The notes: a model not told the origin generated them from the letters alone. DNA of 64,000 bases from Cupidesulfovibrio sp000226255 (GCF_003402415.2 NZ_AP036014.1:186001-250000); one strand, 5' to 3'; shown: positions 18,802 through 28,201, counted from the first letter of the stretch. Program-made: numbers and translations.

Positions 18802-20244
18802 CTATTCCGTGCGCAGGGGCAGGCGCACGTACACCACGGCCCCGCCCTCGGGCGCGTTGTCGATGCGCAGGCTGCCGCCGTGGCTGGTGATGATGGAGTT
18901 GACGATGGGCAGGCCAAGGCCGGTGCCGTCGTCCTTGGTGGTGAAGAACGGGTCCATCAGTCGTTCGCGGTCGGCCGGGTCGAAGCCGGGGCCGCTGTCG
19001 CGGAAGGCGAATTCCGCCTCTTCGCCGTCGCGGCGGGCCGTCACCGTCACCGTGCCGGGGCCGTCCATGGCCTGCAACGCGTTGGTCATGATGTTGTAGA
19101 ACGCGCGGTACAAGAGGTCCGCGTCGCCGGAAACGGTGATGCCCGGCTCCGCCTCGCGGGCCACTGTAACCTCGCGGCGGGCCAGTTCCCCTTCCAGAAA
19201 GCCCAGCACGCGGTCGAGCACCCCGCCGGTTTCCACCGGGTCCTGCCGGGGCTGGCGGGGGCGGGCGTAGTCCAGGAAGTCGTTCACCGTCTGGCTGAGG
19301 CGCTTGGCTTCGTCGTAGATGGCCTGCAGGATGCGCGCGGTGACCGGGTCCGAACTGCTGGGGCGTTTCAGCAGCAGTTCCGCGCTGGAGCGGATGATGC
19401 CCAGCGGGTTGCGGATCTCGTGGGCGATGCTGGCCACAACCCGGCCCATGCCCGCCAGCTTTTCGTGCTGGTGCAGTTCCCGCTCCAGGCGCTGCTTTTC
19501 CTGCATGCGTTCGGCCATCACCCGTTCGGCCCGGCGGATGAACACCAGCAGCATGCCGAACAGCACCAGCGAGGAAAGGCTGGCCGTGCCGATGATCAGC
19601 CACTGGAAGGCGATGATGGCCCGGGTGTCGTTGGTGATGTCCTGGGTCATCTCCAGCATGCCCATGATGGGGCCGTCGTCGTCATCGTCGATGCTGCCCA
19701 GGCGGCCTTCCACGCGCAGCGGGTAGATGGTGCGCAGTATGAAGCTGCCCGGCTCCAGCCGGGGGGTGAACAGGGCCCGCCAGAACGAGATGTCCGCGTC
19801 GATGCTGTAGCTGGGGGTTTCGTCGCGCAGGGCCGCGGCCACGTCGGGCCCGGCCAGGTCGGCCCGGCCCAGGTCCGCGCGGTCGGTGGAATACGACACG
19901 ATCTTGGAGTGGTCGTAGATGCGTACCCGTGAAACCTGCAACCCGTGGATCACCGACTGCACCAGCTGGTCCAGCCGTTCGTACTGCACGGGCTGGCGCA
20001 GGGCGATGCGCCCCGCGGCCATCAGCGTGGGCAGGGTGAAGCGCCGGTAGATCTGGTGGTTCAGGTTTTCGGCCAGCAGCGAGGCGAATTCCTGCTGCTT
20101 GCGGAACATGGTGTTGCGCGCCGAATCGGTGATGACCACGGACATCACGATGCTGGACGCCAGGATGAGCACCAGCGACACCCACGACAGGAAGCGGGCG
20201 AAGCCGAAGGGCAGCCCCCCCGGCAGTTCGAAGCGACGCGGCAC
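18802..20244 (-). CDS. membrane sensor histidine kinase
   Basis: A 480-residue kinase. It has a membrane helix at ~17-38, a periplasmic sensor region of about 175 residues, a second helix near 216-238, then the H-box SIAHEIRNPLG near 275, the N-box NIMTNALQAM, DSGPGFDP and TGLGLPIV. The sensor region has an acidic run (DDDDD) and resembles no domain I can name with confidence. The GTG start at 20244 lies four bases after the pgi stop, with AGGAG inside the end of pgi, so translation is coupled to pgi. The partner is the downstream NtrC-family regulator. The link with phosphoglucose isomerase may be only operon economy. Confidence 0.92.
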   Translation of the reverse strand: MPRRFELPGGLPFGFARFLSWVSLVLILASSIVMSVVITDSARNTMFRKQQEFASLLAENLNHQIYRRFTLPTLMAAGRIALRQPVQYERLDQLVQSVIHGLQVSRVRIYDHSKIVSYSTDRADLGRADLAGPDVAAALRDETPSYSIDADISFWRALFTPRLEPGSFILRTIYPLRVEGRLGSIDDDDDGPIMGMLEMTQDITNDTRAIIAFQWLIIGTASLSSLVLFGMLLVFIRRAERVMAERMQEKQRLERELHQHEKLAGMGRVVASIAHEIRNPLGIIRSSAELLLKRPSSSDPVTARILQAIYDEAKRLSQTVNDFLDYARPRQPRQDPVETGGVLDRVLGFLEGELARREVTVAREAEPGITVSGDADLLYRAFYNIMTNALQAMDGPGTVTVTARRDGEEAEFAFRDSGPGFDPADRERLMDPFFTTKDDGTGLGLPIVNSIITSHGGSLRIDNAPEGGAVVYVRLPLRTE

Positions 20245-20247
20245 CGG

Positions 20248-21609
20248 CTAGAACTCCTGCGACTGCCCGGCCCGGCCGAGGAAGGCGGCAAGGTCCGCCT
20301 CTTCCGCCGGGTAGCCGGGCGCGCCCAGGCGGGCGTTGGCGAGGCGCTTGCCAAGCTCCACGGCGGGCTGGTCCAGCGGGTTGATGTTCATGAGCCAGCC
20401 GGTGAACAGGGTGGTCAGCTCCAGCAGGCCCATCAGGCGGCCCGCGGCGGCCTCGTCCGTGTCGCCCATGCGCAGTTCCACGAGGGGCGTGCCCTGCTTG
20501 GCGAGGGCCATGCGGGTTCCCAGGCCCTCGGCGTCCAGCAGTTCGCCGAAGCGGCGGCCCTTCAGGAAGGCCCATTTGTCCGGCAGGTCGTCCGGGAAGG
20601 GACGGCCCTGCGGCAGGCCGGGGCTGGTCAGGAACAGGCAGCCCTTGTCGCGCGGCCCGTCCAGAAACATCTGCTGCAGGGAATGCTGGTCGGTCACGCC
20701 CACGGCGGGCAGGGGCATGGTGCCCTTGCCTTCCTTGCCCAGGCTTTCGGCCCACAACTGGGCGAACCACGGGCCGAACGGGGCCCACAGCGGCACGTAG
20801 CAGAAGAAGATGAGCTGCGAATACCCGGCGTCGGCCAGGGCCATGTTCCACAGGGCCAGCCGCCACGCGGGGTGGCCGGGCAGGGCGTGGGCCGGGTCTG
20901 CCACCAGGTCCGCCCCGGCGGCCAGCGCGCCGTCCAGCAGCCCGCGCCAGTTCAGGCCCAGGAATGCGGCGGGCACGAGGCCCACGGCCGAGAGCACGGA
21001 ATAGCGGCCGCCCAGATGGTCGGGCACGGGCAGCGAGGGCAGGCCCGCGGCGTTCGCTTCCTGCCGCAGGAAGCCGGCCTTCTCGTCGGTGACCACCAGC
21101 ATGTGCTCGCGCCAGGCGCTGCCCAGGGCGGACTGCAGCCACTGCTTGGCCAGAAAGTATTGCGCCAGGGTCTCGATGGTGCCGCCCGACTTGCTGACGG
21201 CCACCACGATGGTCTGTTCCGGCGGCAGGCTGGCGAACCATGCCTCCATGGTGCCCGCGTCCACGTTGTCGGCTATCCACAGCCAGGGGCCGTCGTGGCC
21301 GGGCCGGTCCTGCTGCGGAAAGAAGGCCCGTTGCAGCGCCCGCGCGCCCAACGCGGAGCCGCCGATGCCCAGCAGCACCATGTGGCGGTAGCGGGCAAGG
21401 GTGGGCTGCAGGGCGGCAAGCCCGGCGACGAGCGCATCGCGGTAGGGCATGTCGATGAACGGCAGGTGCCCGGCGGCCAGTTCCGCCTTCAGGCGGTGGG
21501 CCAGCTCGCCCTTGTGCAGGTCGTGCGGAGCGGTGGCGTCGGGGGCAAGGCGGCCCAGCGGCGCGGCGGGCCAGGCGTTGGTCCAGTCGAGGCGGTGGGG
21601 CTGGGGCAT
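20248..21609 (-). CDS. pgi: glucose-6-phosphate isomerase
   Basis: A 453-residue phosphoglucose isomerase, interconverting glucose-6-phosphate and fructose-6-phosphate in the cytoplasm. Visible signatures are the substrate-binding loop LLGIGGSALGARAL, SKSGGTIETL, GGRYSVLSAVGLVPA (first family signature) and a C-terminal block NINPLDQPAVELGKRLA. The length is typical of the shorter bacterial enzymes. Two in-frame ATGs are possible; the one at 21609 has GGAG seven bases upstream, while that at 21615 has it only one base upstream. It is followed without gap by a histidine kinase and then an NtrC-type regulator, all on the minus strand. Confidence 0.95.
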   Translation of the reverse strand: MPQPHRLDWTNAWPAAPLGRLAPDATAPHDLHKGELAHRLKAELAAGHLPFIDMPYRDALVAGLAALQPTLARYRHMVLLGIGGSALGARALQRAFFPQQDRPGHDGPWLWIADNVDAGTMEAWFASLPPEQTIVVAVSKSGGTIETLAQYFLAKQWLQSALGSAWREHMLVVTDEKAGFLRQEANAAGLPSLPVPDHLGGRYSVLSAVGLVPAAFLGLNWRGLLDGALAAGADLVADPAHALPGHPAWRLALWNMALADAGYSQLIFFCYVPLWAPFGPWFAQLWAESLGKEGKGTMPLPAVGVTDQHSLQQMFLDGPRDKGCLFLTSPGLPQGRPFPDDLPDKWAFLKGRRFGELLDAEGLGTRMALAKQGTPLVELRMGDTDEAAAGRLMGLLELTTLFTGWLMNINPLDQPAVELGKRLANARLGAPGYPAEEADLAAFLGRAGQSQEF

Positions 21610-21866
21610 GGTCATGCTCCTTGCGGGCCGGAGAGAAGGCCCATGGCGTGCGTGCCGGTGGTGCGCGGCGGGGCCGTGCGGGGCGCGACGTGAAATTTCG
21701 TGGCGGCCGTGCCGCCGCGCGGGCGGGGCCAGCGAAGCGGCGGCATGCCCCGGCCGGTCGCGTGCGCGAGCCGCGCGGGACATGCCGCCGTCATATCGTA
21801 CTTTTCAGCGAAGGGCGAGGCCGGTGCGGCGCGCTGGTGCATTCCTGCTCCAGCATTTTCCCAAAG

Positions 21867-21983
21867 AGGATTTTCGTCCGTTGGCAAGGAAAACGAGCCT
21901 GCCATGAGGGAGTATACTCTTATCGTATTCGACCGACATGGCAGGCGAAGTTTGACGAAGCCAACGGGCGAAAAGACCGTTTG
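21867..21983. repeat. 117-bp structured repeat, copy A
   Basis: About 95% identical (six differences in 117 bases) to the element at 58602-58718. It folds into an outer stem (TTTTCGTCCGTTGGC with GCCAACGGGCGAAAA), an asymmetric internal loop, an inner perfect 10-bp stem (GCCTGCCATG with CATGGCAGGC) and a 30-base loop containing the palindrome GAGTATACTC. It begins two bases after the stop of the minus-strand aminotransferase gene. It may act as a 3' end element or be a dispersed REPIN-like sequence. Confidence 0.9.
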
Positions 21984-21985
21984 GG

Positions 21986-23158
21986 CTAGCCGAAAAGAAC
22001 CTTCGCTACCTTGTCCAGCGCAATCATCAGCGTGTCGTCGGACACCGCGTACGAGAAGCGCAGGCAGGCGTCGTCGCCAAAGGCCGCACCCGGCACCAGC
22101 GCCACGTTGGCCTGCTCCATGATGTGGGTGCACAGGCTGGCCGAATCGGGCAGGGCCGGGGTGAACAGGGCGCGCATGTCCGCGAACAGGTAGAACGCGC
22201 CGTCGGGCTTGGGGCAGACCACGCCCGGCCACGCGGAAACGATGGCGTGGGCCAGGTCGCGCCTGCGGCGGAAGGCCTTCTTCATGTCCTCCACCGCGTC
22301 GTAGGGGCCGGTAAGGGCGGCCAGCGCGGCCTTCTGCGCCACCGAGCAGATGTTCGAGGTGGACTGCCCCTGGATCTTGGTCATGGCCTTGATCAGGTCG
22401 GGGTGGGCCAGGGTGTAGCCCACGCGCCAGCCGGTCATGGCGAAGGTCTTGGCCAGGCCGTTGACCACGGCCACGTTCTCGGGGTGGCGCGCCCACCAGT
22501 CGCACACGCTGACGGCCTCGGCCGGTTCGTACACGAGGCGGTCGTAGATTTCGTCCGAGATCACGAACAGGTCGCGCGCGATGGCCCATTCCATGATGGC
22601 GTCGGTTTCCGCGCGGGTGTAGCAGGCCCCCGTGGGGTTGGACGGCGAGTTCAGCAGCAGCACGCGGGTCTTGGGGGTGACGGCGCGGTCGAGCTCTTCG
22701 GGCGTGACCTTGAAGCCGCGCTCCGCCGGGGACGCCACGAACACCGGCACGCCGCCCGCCAGTTCCACCAGCGCCGGGTAGCTCACCCAGTACGGGGCGG
22801 GCACCAGAACCTCGTCGCCGGGGTTGAGCAGGCACTGGAAAAGATTGTACAATGCCTGTTTGCCGCCGTTGGTGACCACCGTGGCCTCCATGGGGGCATC
22901 CACCCCGTAGAAGCGCGCGAAGTAGCCGCACACCGCCTGGCGCAGTTCGGGAATGCCCGGCACCTGCGTGTAGCGGGTGAAGCCTTCGTCGATGGCGGTC
23001 TTGGCCGCCTCGCGGACGTGTTCCGGCGTGGGAAAGTCGGGTTCGCCCACGGCAAGGCTGACCACCTGCACGCCCTTGGCCTTGAGTTCCAGCGCCTTGG
23101 CGTTGACGGCCAGGGTGGCCGAGGGCTTGATGCGGGTGAGACGGTCGGAGATTCTCAT
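21986..23158 (-). CDS. PLP-dependent aspartate aminotransferase (class I)
   Basis: A 390-residue aminotransferase of fold type I, Ib subgroup. Signatures are SLAVGEPDFPTPEHV, TNGGKQALYN, SPSNPTGACYTR (Asn for PLP), ISDEIYDRLVYE (Asp and Tyr) and the Schiff-base lysine in NGLAKTFAMTGWRVGY near residue 237. A C-terminal Arg (CLRFSYAVSDD) binds the substrate carboxylate. It most likely transfers amino groups between aspartate and 2-oxoglutarate in the cytoplasm, though a prephenate aminotransferase activity is also known in this subgroup. The ATG at 23158 is followed by well-conserved sequence. A 117-bp repeat begins two bases after the stop. Confidence 0.92.
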   Translation of the reverse strand: MRISDRLTRIKPSATLAVNAKALELKAKGVQVVSLAVGEPDFPTPEHVREAAKTAIDEGFTRYTQVPGIPELRQAVCGYFARFYGVDAPMEATVVTNGGKQALYNLFQCLLNPGDEVLVPAPYWVSYPALVELAGGVPVFVASPAERGFKVTPEELDRAVTPKTRVLLLNSPSNPTGACYTRAETDAIMEWAIARDLFVISDEIYDRLVYEPAEAVSVCDWWARHPENVAVVNGLAKTFAMTGWRVGYTLAHPDLIKAMTKIQGQSTSNICSVAQKAALAALTGPYDAVEDMKKAFRRRRDLAHAIVSAWPGVVCPKPDGAFYLFADMRALFTPALPDSASLCTHIMEQANVALVPGAAFGDDACLRFSYAVSDDTLMIALDKVAKVLFG

Positions 23159-23445
23159 TACGGTGCGTCCTGTTCGCGTGGTATGGTGTGCGAAACCGCC
23201 TGGATGCCGAAGACGCAGGGGATGCGGGCAGGGCGGCGGTCGCGCATTTGAGGACTGTTCCGGGCGGGGGCATGGGGGCGCGCGATGCGCCGCTCGGGCG
23301 CTCCCGTTCTCGGCGGCTGGTTACCAGCTTACGGGACGACTGTAAATTGCGGAAACATCAAAGCATACCGGCAGGATGCGCGGGGATGCGGGCGTGCCGT
23401 GCCGCACGGCGCGCGAACAGCGCCAACCTGCTGTAAGGAAAGACG

Positions 23446-24318
23446 ATGTCAGGGGACGAAACAGGAAGGGGAAGCAGGAAGGGCGCACGGGGAAGCGCCG
23501 GGGGATTGGCCGCGCCCCATGTCGGCGGTGGCGGGAGCGGAAAGGGTAGCGGCGCGATGGCCGAGTGCCTGCCGGGCCTGGGCACGGCGGGCTACGGCGC
23601 GCCCTTGTTGCCGTTTCCGCCCGGCTGCGTGGTGGGGCGCTTTGTGCGGCGGGTGAAGCGCTTCAGCGTGGAACTGGAACTGGATGGCGAACCCCTGTGG
23701 GTGCACAGCAACAATTCCGGGTCCATGCTGGGGCTGATGCGCCCCGGCGCTGCGGTGTTGGCGTCGCCTGCGCCCAACCCCGACCGCAAGCTGAAATACA
23801 CCCAGGAACTGGTGCGCTGCGACGGCAACGGGCCGCGCGGCTTCTGGGTGGGGGTGAACACTTCGGTCCCCAATCGGCTGCTGGAGGCGGCCTTCCACGC
23901 CGGGCGGCTGCCGTGGGCCGCCGGGTACACCACCCTGCGCCGCGAGGCCAGGCGCGGCGAAAGCAGGCTGGACGCCCGGCTGGACGGCCCCGGCCTGCCC
24001 ACCCTGTGGGTGGAGTGCAAGAACGTGACCCTGGTGGAGGACGACGTGGCCGCCTTTCCCGATGCCGCCACCGAGCGCGGGGCCAAGCACCTGCGTGAGA
24101 TGATGGACATCGTGGCGCGCGGCGAACGCGCCGCCGGGTTCTACCTCATCCAGCGGCCCGACGGCCATTGCTTCGGCCCGGCGGACTACATCGACCCGGC
24201 CTATGCCGCACTGTTCCACGAGGCCCGCGCGGCGGGCGTGGAAATTCACCCCCACCGCGCCCTTGTGGGCATGGCGGGGGTGGACATTGGGGACGAGGTG
24301 GCGGTGGTGGGGGAATAG
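23446..24318 (+). CDS. sfsA: SfsA-family protein
   Basis: A 290-residue member of the sugar fermentation stimulation protein family. The conserved core runs from FPPGCVVGRFVRRVKRFSVE (about residue 57) through HSNNSGSMLGL, WVGVNTSVPNRLLEAAF, LWVECKNVTLVEDDVAAFPD and TERGAKHLREM to the end. The acidic and Lys residues in VECKNV and FPDAATERG resemble a nuclease-like fold reported for the family; the biological role is unsettled. A Gly-rich leader of about 50 residues precedes the core. AAGGA six bases before ATG 23446 supports the long start; ATG 23557 would remove most of the leader. It is divergent from the aminotransferase. Confidence 0.88.
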   Translation: MSGDETGRGSRKGARGSAGGLAAPHVGGGGSGKGSGAMAECLPGLGTAGYGAPLLPFPPGCVVGRFVRRVKRFSVELELDGEPLWVHSNNSGSMLGLMRPGAAVLASPAPNPDRKLKYTQELVRCDGNGPRGFWVGVNTSVPNRLLEAAFHAGRLPWAAGYTTLRREARRGESRLDARLDGPGLPTLWVECKNVTLVEDDVAAFPDAATERGAKHLREMMDIVARGERAAGFYLIQRPDGHCFGPADYIDPAYAALFHEARAAGVEIHPHRALVGMAGVDIGDEVAVVGE

Positions 24319-24391
24319 GGGACAGGCTCACGGTCTGTCCGGTGCGGCGGGGCTTCCGTGCGGCGGGAAAAGGCCGGAGCCGGGCGTAAAC

Positions 24392-24667
24392 TCAGGCTGA
24401 TTCCCCGGCCTGCGAATTTTGCCCTTTTTGCAGCCGCTCCAGCGCGGCCTGCTTGCGGGCCTCCCATACCTTCAGGCCCACGCGGCGGCCAAGGTCGGCC
24501 TGGCGGGCGCGCAGCAGCGCCTCCGCCGCCTCGCGTTCGCCCTGCTGGTTGAGCATGGCGACCGATTCCAGGTCGCGCAGGTACTTCTCGCATTCGGCGA
24601 TGATGCCGGACAGGTCGATGGCCGAAAGTTCTTCCGGCACGCGGACCGATTTGACCTTGCGGGGCAT
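24392..24667 (-). CDS. small hypothetical protein
   Basis: A 91-residue protein that I do not recognise. It starts PRKVKSVRVPEELSAIDLSG and is then almost entirely charged alpha helix (ECEKYLRDLESVAML, REAAEALLRARQADLGRR, ARKQAALERLQKGQ), with no membrane segment or cysteines. The composition suggests a small soluble, possibly self-associating helical protein. GGAG six bases before the ATG and a clean start support a real gene. It converges on sfsA. Confidence 0.6.
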   Translation of the reverse strand: MPRKVKSVRVPEELSAIDLSGIIAECEKYLRDLESVAMLNQQGEREAAEALLRARQADLGRRVGLKVWEARKQAALERLQKGQNSQAGESA

Positions 24668-25425
24668 GGCGTTCTCCGTGGGGGCGCGAGTGGGCGCGGG
24701 GCGCGCGGGCGCTGGCGGCGGGGCGATGGGCGATCCGTCGCGGCGCTTGCCGAAGGCTTGCCGGAACGTGGACGCAGGGTGGCCGAAACACGTTCCGTCG
24801 TGCGGTCAGTAATACAGATGGTATCCGGAACGTCAACGGTCTATCGGGGCTGGATTTCCGGTTTTTTCGGGGGGCGCGTCCCACTGCGGGGCGAATGGGG
24901 CGGCGCGAGGGCGTCCGGCTTCCCCTTCCTGTCCCACCCGGCCGCCGGGCCTGCCCGAAGCCTGCCGGGTGCGGTGCATCGGGCGAGCGCGGCGGCGCGT
25001 CAGACCTCCCAGGCCGCCCGCGCGTCTTGACGGGCCACGCCCGGCCGCGTATGGGGCCTGTTCCGCCATGCCCGGCGAAAATTCCGGCGCAGGCCAGATG
25101 CACGGCCCGGTGCAATCCGGACGCGGGCGGCGCCCCGCATCCCCACATCCTTATTGTACGCGCCCTGCCCGGCCCGCGTCAGGTCCCGCCCCGGCCAGCC
25201 CGGCCGACTGGGCCAACCGGGCCAATTGGACCTGAATCGGCGCAGTCCAGACGCACTCCGGCCCGCAGTCCGGGCCATTCCTGGGCCGCGCGTCCTGTGG
25301 GACGTGCATTCGCGCCGCCGCTTCCCGCACGTCCGCTATATTTTCGCGCCGTTCCTTGACGCACGGCGCGCGCTGTGGAACATGCGGCGAAGAAAACGAC
25401 CTTTTTTCCGCAAGGAGCATATATA
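24668..25425. other. long GC-rich intergenic region upstream of era
   Basis: About 760 bases in which I see no gene with a ribosome site or recognisable product. The sequence is very GC-rich, with short GGCC-type repeats around 25165-25230. Open frames here are antisense or composition-driven. The only clear signal is the ribosome site AAGGAG eight bases before era. Confidence 0.4.
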
Positions 25426-26349
25426 ATGACCAAGACCGAACACCGCTGCGGCTGGGTTGCCCTGCTGGGGCCGCCCAACGCGGGCAAGTCCACGCTGCTC
25501 AACTCGGCGCTGGGCCACAAGGTGGCCATCGTCACCCCGCGCGCCCAGACCACCCGCAACCAGATCGTGGGCATCCTGTCCGAGCCGGACGCGCAGGTCA
25601 TCTTCATGGATACCCCCGGCATCCACCAGCAGCGCGGCCGCATGAACAAGATGCTGCTGCAGACGGCGTGGCATTCCATGCACAGCGCCGACGTGATCCT
25701 GGTCATGCTGGACGCGGACCTGTACATCAAGAAGCCGGACTTCCTCGAAAACGACGTGAAGCCGCTGATGGACGCCGTGGCATCGGAAGACCGCCCGGTG
25801 ATCGTGGCCGTGAACAAGGTGGACCTGTTCCGCGACAAGTCCAAGATGCTGCCCCTGTTCATCGACCTGCAGAAGATGTGGCCCAAGGCAGAGGTGTTCC
25901 CCGTCTCGGCACTGACGCGCGACGGCCTGCCGGAACTGGTCAAGCTGCTGAAGTCCAAACTGCCCGTGGCCCCGGCCCTGTACCCCGAGGACCAGCTTTC
26001 CACCCTGCCGGTGCGCTTCATGGCGGCGGAAATCGTGCGCGAAAAGCTGTTCCTGGCCCTGCGCCAGGAACTGCCCTATTCCGTGGCCGTGGAGATAGAG
26101 AAGTGGGACGAGGAGGAAGGGCGCGACCTTACCACCATCCACGCGGTCATCTACGTGGGGCGGCCGTCGCACAAGTCCATGGTCATCGGCAAGGCCGGGG
26201 CCACCATCAAGGACATCGGCACCAAGGCCCGCGCCGACATCCAGACCCTGCTGGAGCAGAAGGTGCATCTTGAACTGTGGGTCAAGGTGCGCGAAGGTTG
26301 GACCGAGGACGTGGGCTTTCTGCGTTCGCTGGGTCTGGCCGACGAATAG
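25426..26349 (+). CDS. era: GTPase Era
   Basis: A 307-residue essential GTPase that binds the 3' end of 16S rRNA and assists 30S subunit assembly. G motifs are visible: GPPNAGKST (G1, ~15-23), a TTRNQI G2 region, DTPGIH (G3), NKVD (G4) and SAL (G5). The C-terminal KH domain carries VGRPSHKSMVIGKAGATIKD and VHLELWVKVREGW. Length and order match the family. The in-frame frame is open to 25375, but AAGGAG eight bases before ATG 25426 selects the shorter form. It is followed by yggS on the same strand. Confidence 0.97.
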   Translation: MTKTEHRCGWVALLGPPNAGKSTLLNSALGHKVAIVTPRAQTTRNQIVGILSEPDAQVIFMDTPGIHQQRGRMNKMLLQTAWHSMHSADVILVMLDADLYIKKPDFLENDVKPLMDAVASEDRPVIVAVNKVDLFRDKSKMLPLFIDLQKMWPKAEVFPVSALTRDGLPELVKLLKSKLPVAPALYPEDQLSTLPVRFMAAEIVREKLFLALRQELPYSVAVEIEKWDEEEGRDLTTIHAVIYVGRPSHKSMVIGKAGATIKDIGTKARADIQTLLEQKVHLELWVKVREGWTEDVGFLRSLGLADE

Positions 26350-26505
26350 ATTGATGCCTGTCATTGAATGACCGGCCGCTGGCGGGCGCATGACCGCCGC
26401 CAAACCCCGGTGTTGTTGCACGCCGCCCGTCCGCCGTCAGTGAGAGGCGCGGCGCGCGGCGTGCGCGCATTTTCGCCCCGTTTTTCGTATCGCCAAGGAT
26501 TTGGG

Positions 26506-27327
26506 ATGATCGCCATGCCGCACGATATTGCAACCGCTTCCGCCTTTCTGCCGCCCGATGACGCGCGCGCCCTGCTGGACCGCCGGGCCGCCGTGCGCGC
26601 CCGCGTGGACGCCGCCGCCCGCGCCGCCGGGCGCGACCCGGCCGGAATTATCCTGGTCGCGGTGTCCAAATATCACCCCGCCGCGTCCGTGGCCGCGCTG
26701 GTCGCCGCCGGGCAGCGTGATTTCGGCGAGAATTATGTGCAGGAAGCACTACGGAAACAGGCCGAAGTTGCCGATATGACCGGCAAGGCCCCAAGCGTTG
26801 TCTTTTCGCCCGAACAGGGCGACGGCCCGCGCTGGCACTTCATCGGGCACCTGCAAAGCAACAAGGCCAAGGACGTTGTGGGGCGCTTCGCGCTCATCCA
26901 TACCGTGGACTCGGATGCCCTGGCCCGCAAGCTGGACCAGCGCTTGGCCGGCATGCCCGCGCAGGGCGCGGACGGCGCGCCGCCGGTACAGGACATCCTG
27001 CTGCAGGTGAACATCGGCGACGAGGCGCAGAAGTCGGGGGTGGACCCGGACGACCTGCCCGCCCTGGCCGAGGCCGTGCTGGCCCTGCCGCGCCTGCGCC
27101 TGCTGGGGCTGATGTGCATGCCGCCGATTTTCGACGACGGCGAGGCCTCGCGCCCGTACTTTGCCCGGCTGCGCGAACTGCGCGACGCGCTGGCCGCCCG
27201 CGTGGGCCTGCCCCTGCCGCACCTTTCCATGGGCATGTCGCACGACGCGGAAGTGGCCGTGGCCGAAGGGGCCACCATCGTGCGGGTGGGGACGGATATT
27301 TTCGGCCGCCGTCCGGTACGAGCGTAA
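26506..27327 (+). CDS. yggS: YggS-family PLP homeostasis protein
   Basis: A 273-residue single-domain PLP-binding protein of the YggS/PROSC family, which controls intracellular pyridoxal phosphate supply rather than catalysing a known reaction. The PLP lysine lies in LVAVSKYHPA (near residue 49). Further signatures are DFGENYVQEA, WHFIGHLQSNKAKD, LLQVNIGDEAQKSGV, LLGLMCMPP and LSMGMSHDAEVAVAEGATIVR with GTDIFG at the end. AAGGA six bases before ATG 26506 supports this start, with ATG 26515 as the alternative. It lies between era and the flagellar motor operon. Confidence 0.93.
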   Translation: MIAMPHDIATASAFLPPDDARALLDRRAAVRARVDAAARAAGRDPAGIILVAVSKYHPAASVAALVAAGQRDFGENYVQEALRKQAEVADMTGKAPSVVFSPEQGDGPRWHFIGHLQSNKAKDVVGRFALIHTVDSDALARKLDQRLAGMPAQGADGAPPVQDILLQVNIGDEAQKSGVDPDDLPALAEAVLALPRLRLLGLMCMPPIFDDGEASRPYFARLRELRDALAARVGLPLPHLSMGMSHDAEVAVAEGATIVRVGTDIFGRRPVRA

Positions 27328-27442
27328 GCCCCGGAGGCCGGACCCGGCGCTCCCGCCGGGGAAGTGACGCCGGTCCGCCCGGCACGCAGGGATAGCACGG
27401 GATACACGCACCAACCGCCCGCGCGACGGCGAGAGGTACCGC

Positions 27443-28201
27443 ATGGATCTGGCAACCGTACTCGGCATCCTCATCTCGTTCGGGCTCATCGGCACGGCGC
27501 TGGCCATGGGCGGCAACCCGCTGTTCTTCGTGGATGCGGCGGCCCTGCTCATCGTGCTGGGCGGCACCCTGGGGGCCGCGCTGGTGCACTACCCGCTGCC
27601 CGTGGCGGTGCGCGTGCTGTCCATCACCCGCAAGGCCTTCTCCACCCACCTGCTGCGCACCGACCTGGTCATCGACCAGTTCATGGAATTCGCCCACCGC
27701 GCCCGGCGCGAGGGGCTGCTGTCGCTGGAGCATGCCGTGCACGGGCTGGACGACCCATTCCTGCGCAAGGGGTTGCAACTGACCATCGACGGCCTGGAGC
27801 CGGAGGCCATCCGCGAGATCATGGAAAGCGAGATCGCCGCGCTGGAGACGCGCCATTCCATGGGCGTGGACATCTTCAACGCGCTGGCCTCGTACGCCCC
27901 GGCGCTGGGGCTGGTGGGCACGCTCATCGGCCTGGTGCAGATGCTGCGCTCCATGAACGACCCCTCGGCCATCGGCCCGGCCATGGCCGTGGCGCTCATC
28001 ACCACCTTCTACGGGGTGGTGCTGGCCAACCTGGTCTTCCTGCCGCTGGCGGGCAAGCTGCGCCACCGCAGCAAGGAAGAGGTGCAGATGATGGAGATGC
28101 AGTTGGAAGGCATACTGGCCATCGCCAGGGGCGAGAACCCGCGCATCATCCTGGAAAAGCTGACCAGTTACCAGCCGCCGCGCGAGCGGCGCACCGGCTA
28201 G
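27443..28201 (+). CDS. motA: flagellar stator protein MotA
   Basis: A 252-residue membrane protein, one half of the ion-conducting stator that drives flagellar rotation. It shows four hydrophobic segments: residues ~5-25, 30-50, 150-170 and 180-205. The family cytoplasmic loop is present, with the charged stretch FAHRARREGLLSLE that contacts the rotor protein FliG. The conserved block YAPALGLVGTLIGLV with GPAMAVALITTFYGV forms the channel-facing helices. It is the first gene of an eight-gene plus-strand flagellar operon ending with fliQ; the two following genes encode MotB-type partners. A GAGAGGT site precedes the ATG. Confidence 0.95.
   Translation: MDLATVLGILISFGLIGTALAMGGNPLFFVDAAALLIVLGGTLGAALVHYPLPVAVRVLSITRKAFSTHLLRTDLVIDQFMEFAHRARREGLLSLEHAVHGLDDPFLRKGLQLTIDGLEPEAIREIMESEIAALETRHSMGVDIFNALASYAPALGLVGTLIGLVQMLRSMNDPSAIGPAMAVALITTFYGVVLANLVFLPLAGKLRHRSKEEVQMMEMQLEGILAIARGENPRIILEKLTSYQPPRERRTG

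Noticed and set aside
21867..21983. A conserved small peptide encoded by the 117-bp repeat (like VKLRLPCRSNT and VYSLMAG)
   Set aside because: The peptide frame is open in both copies, but four of the base differences change residues, none of the changes looks silent, and there is no start or ribosome site. Structure explains the conservation better.
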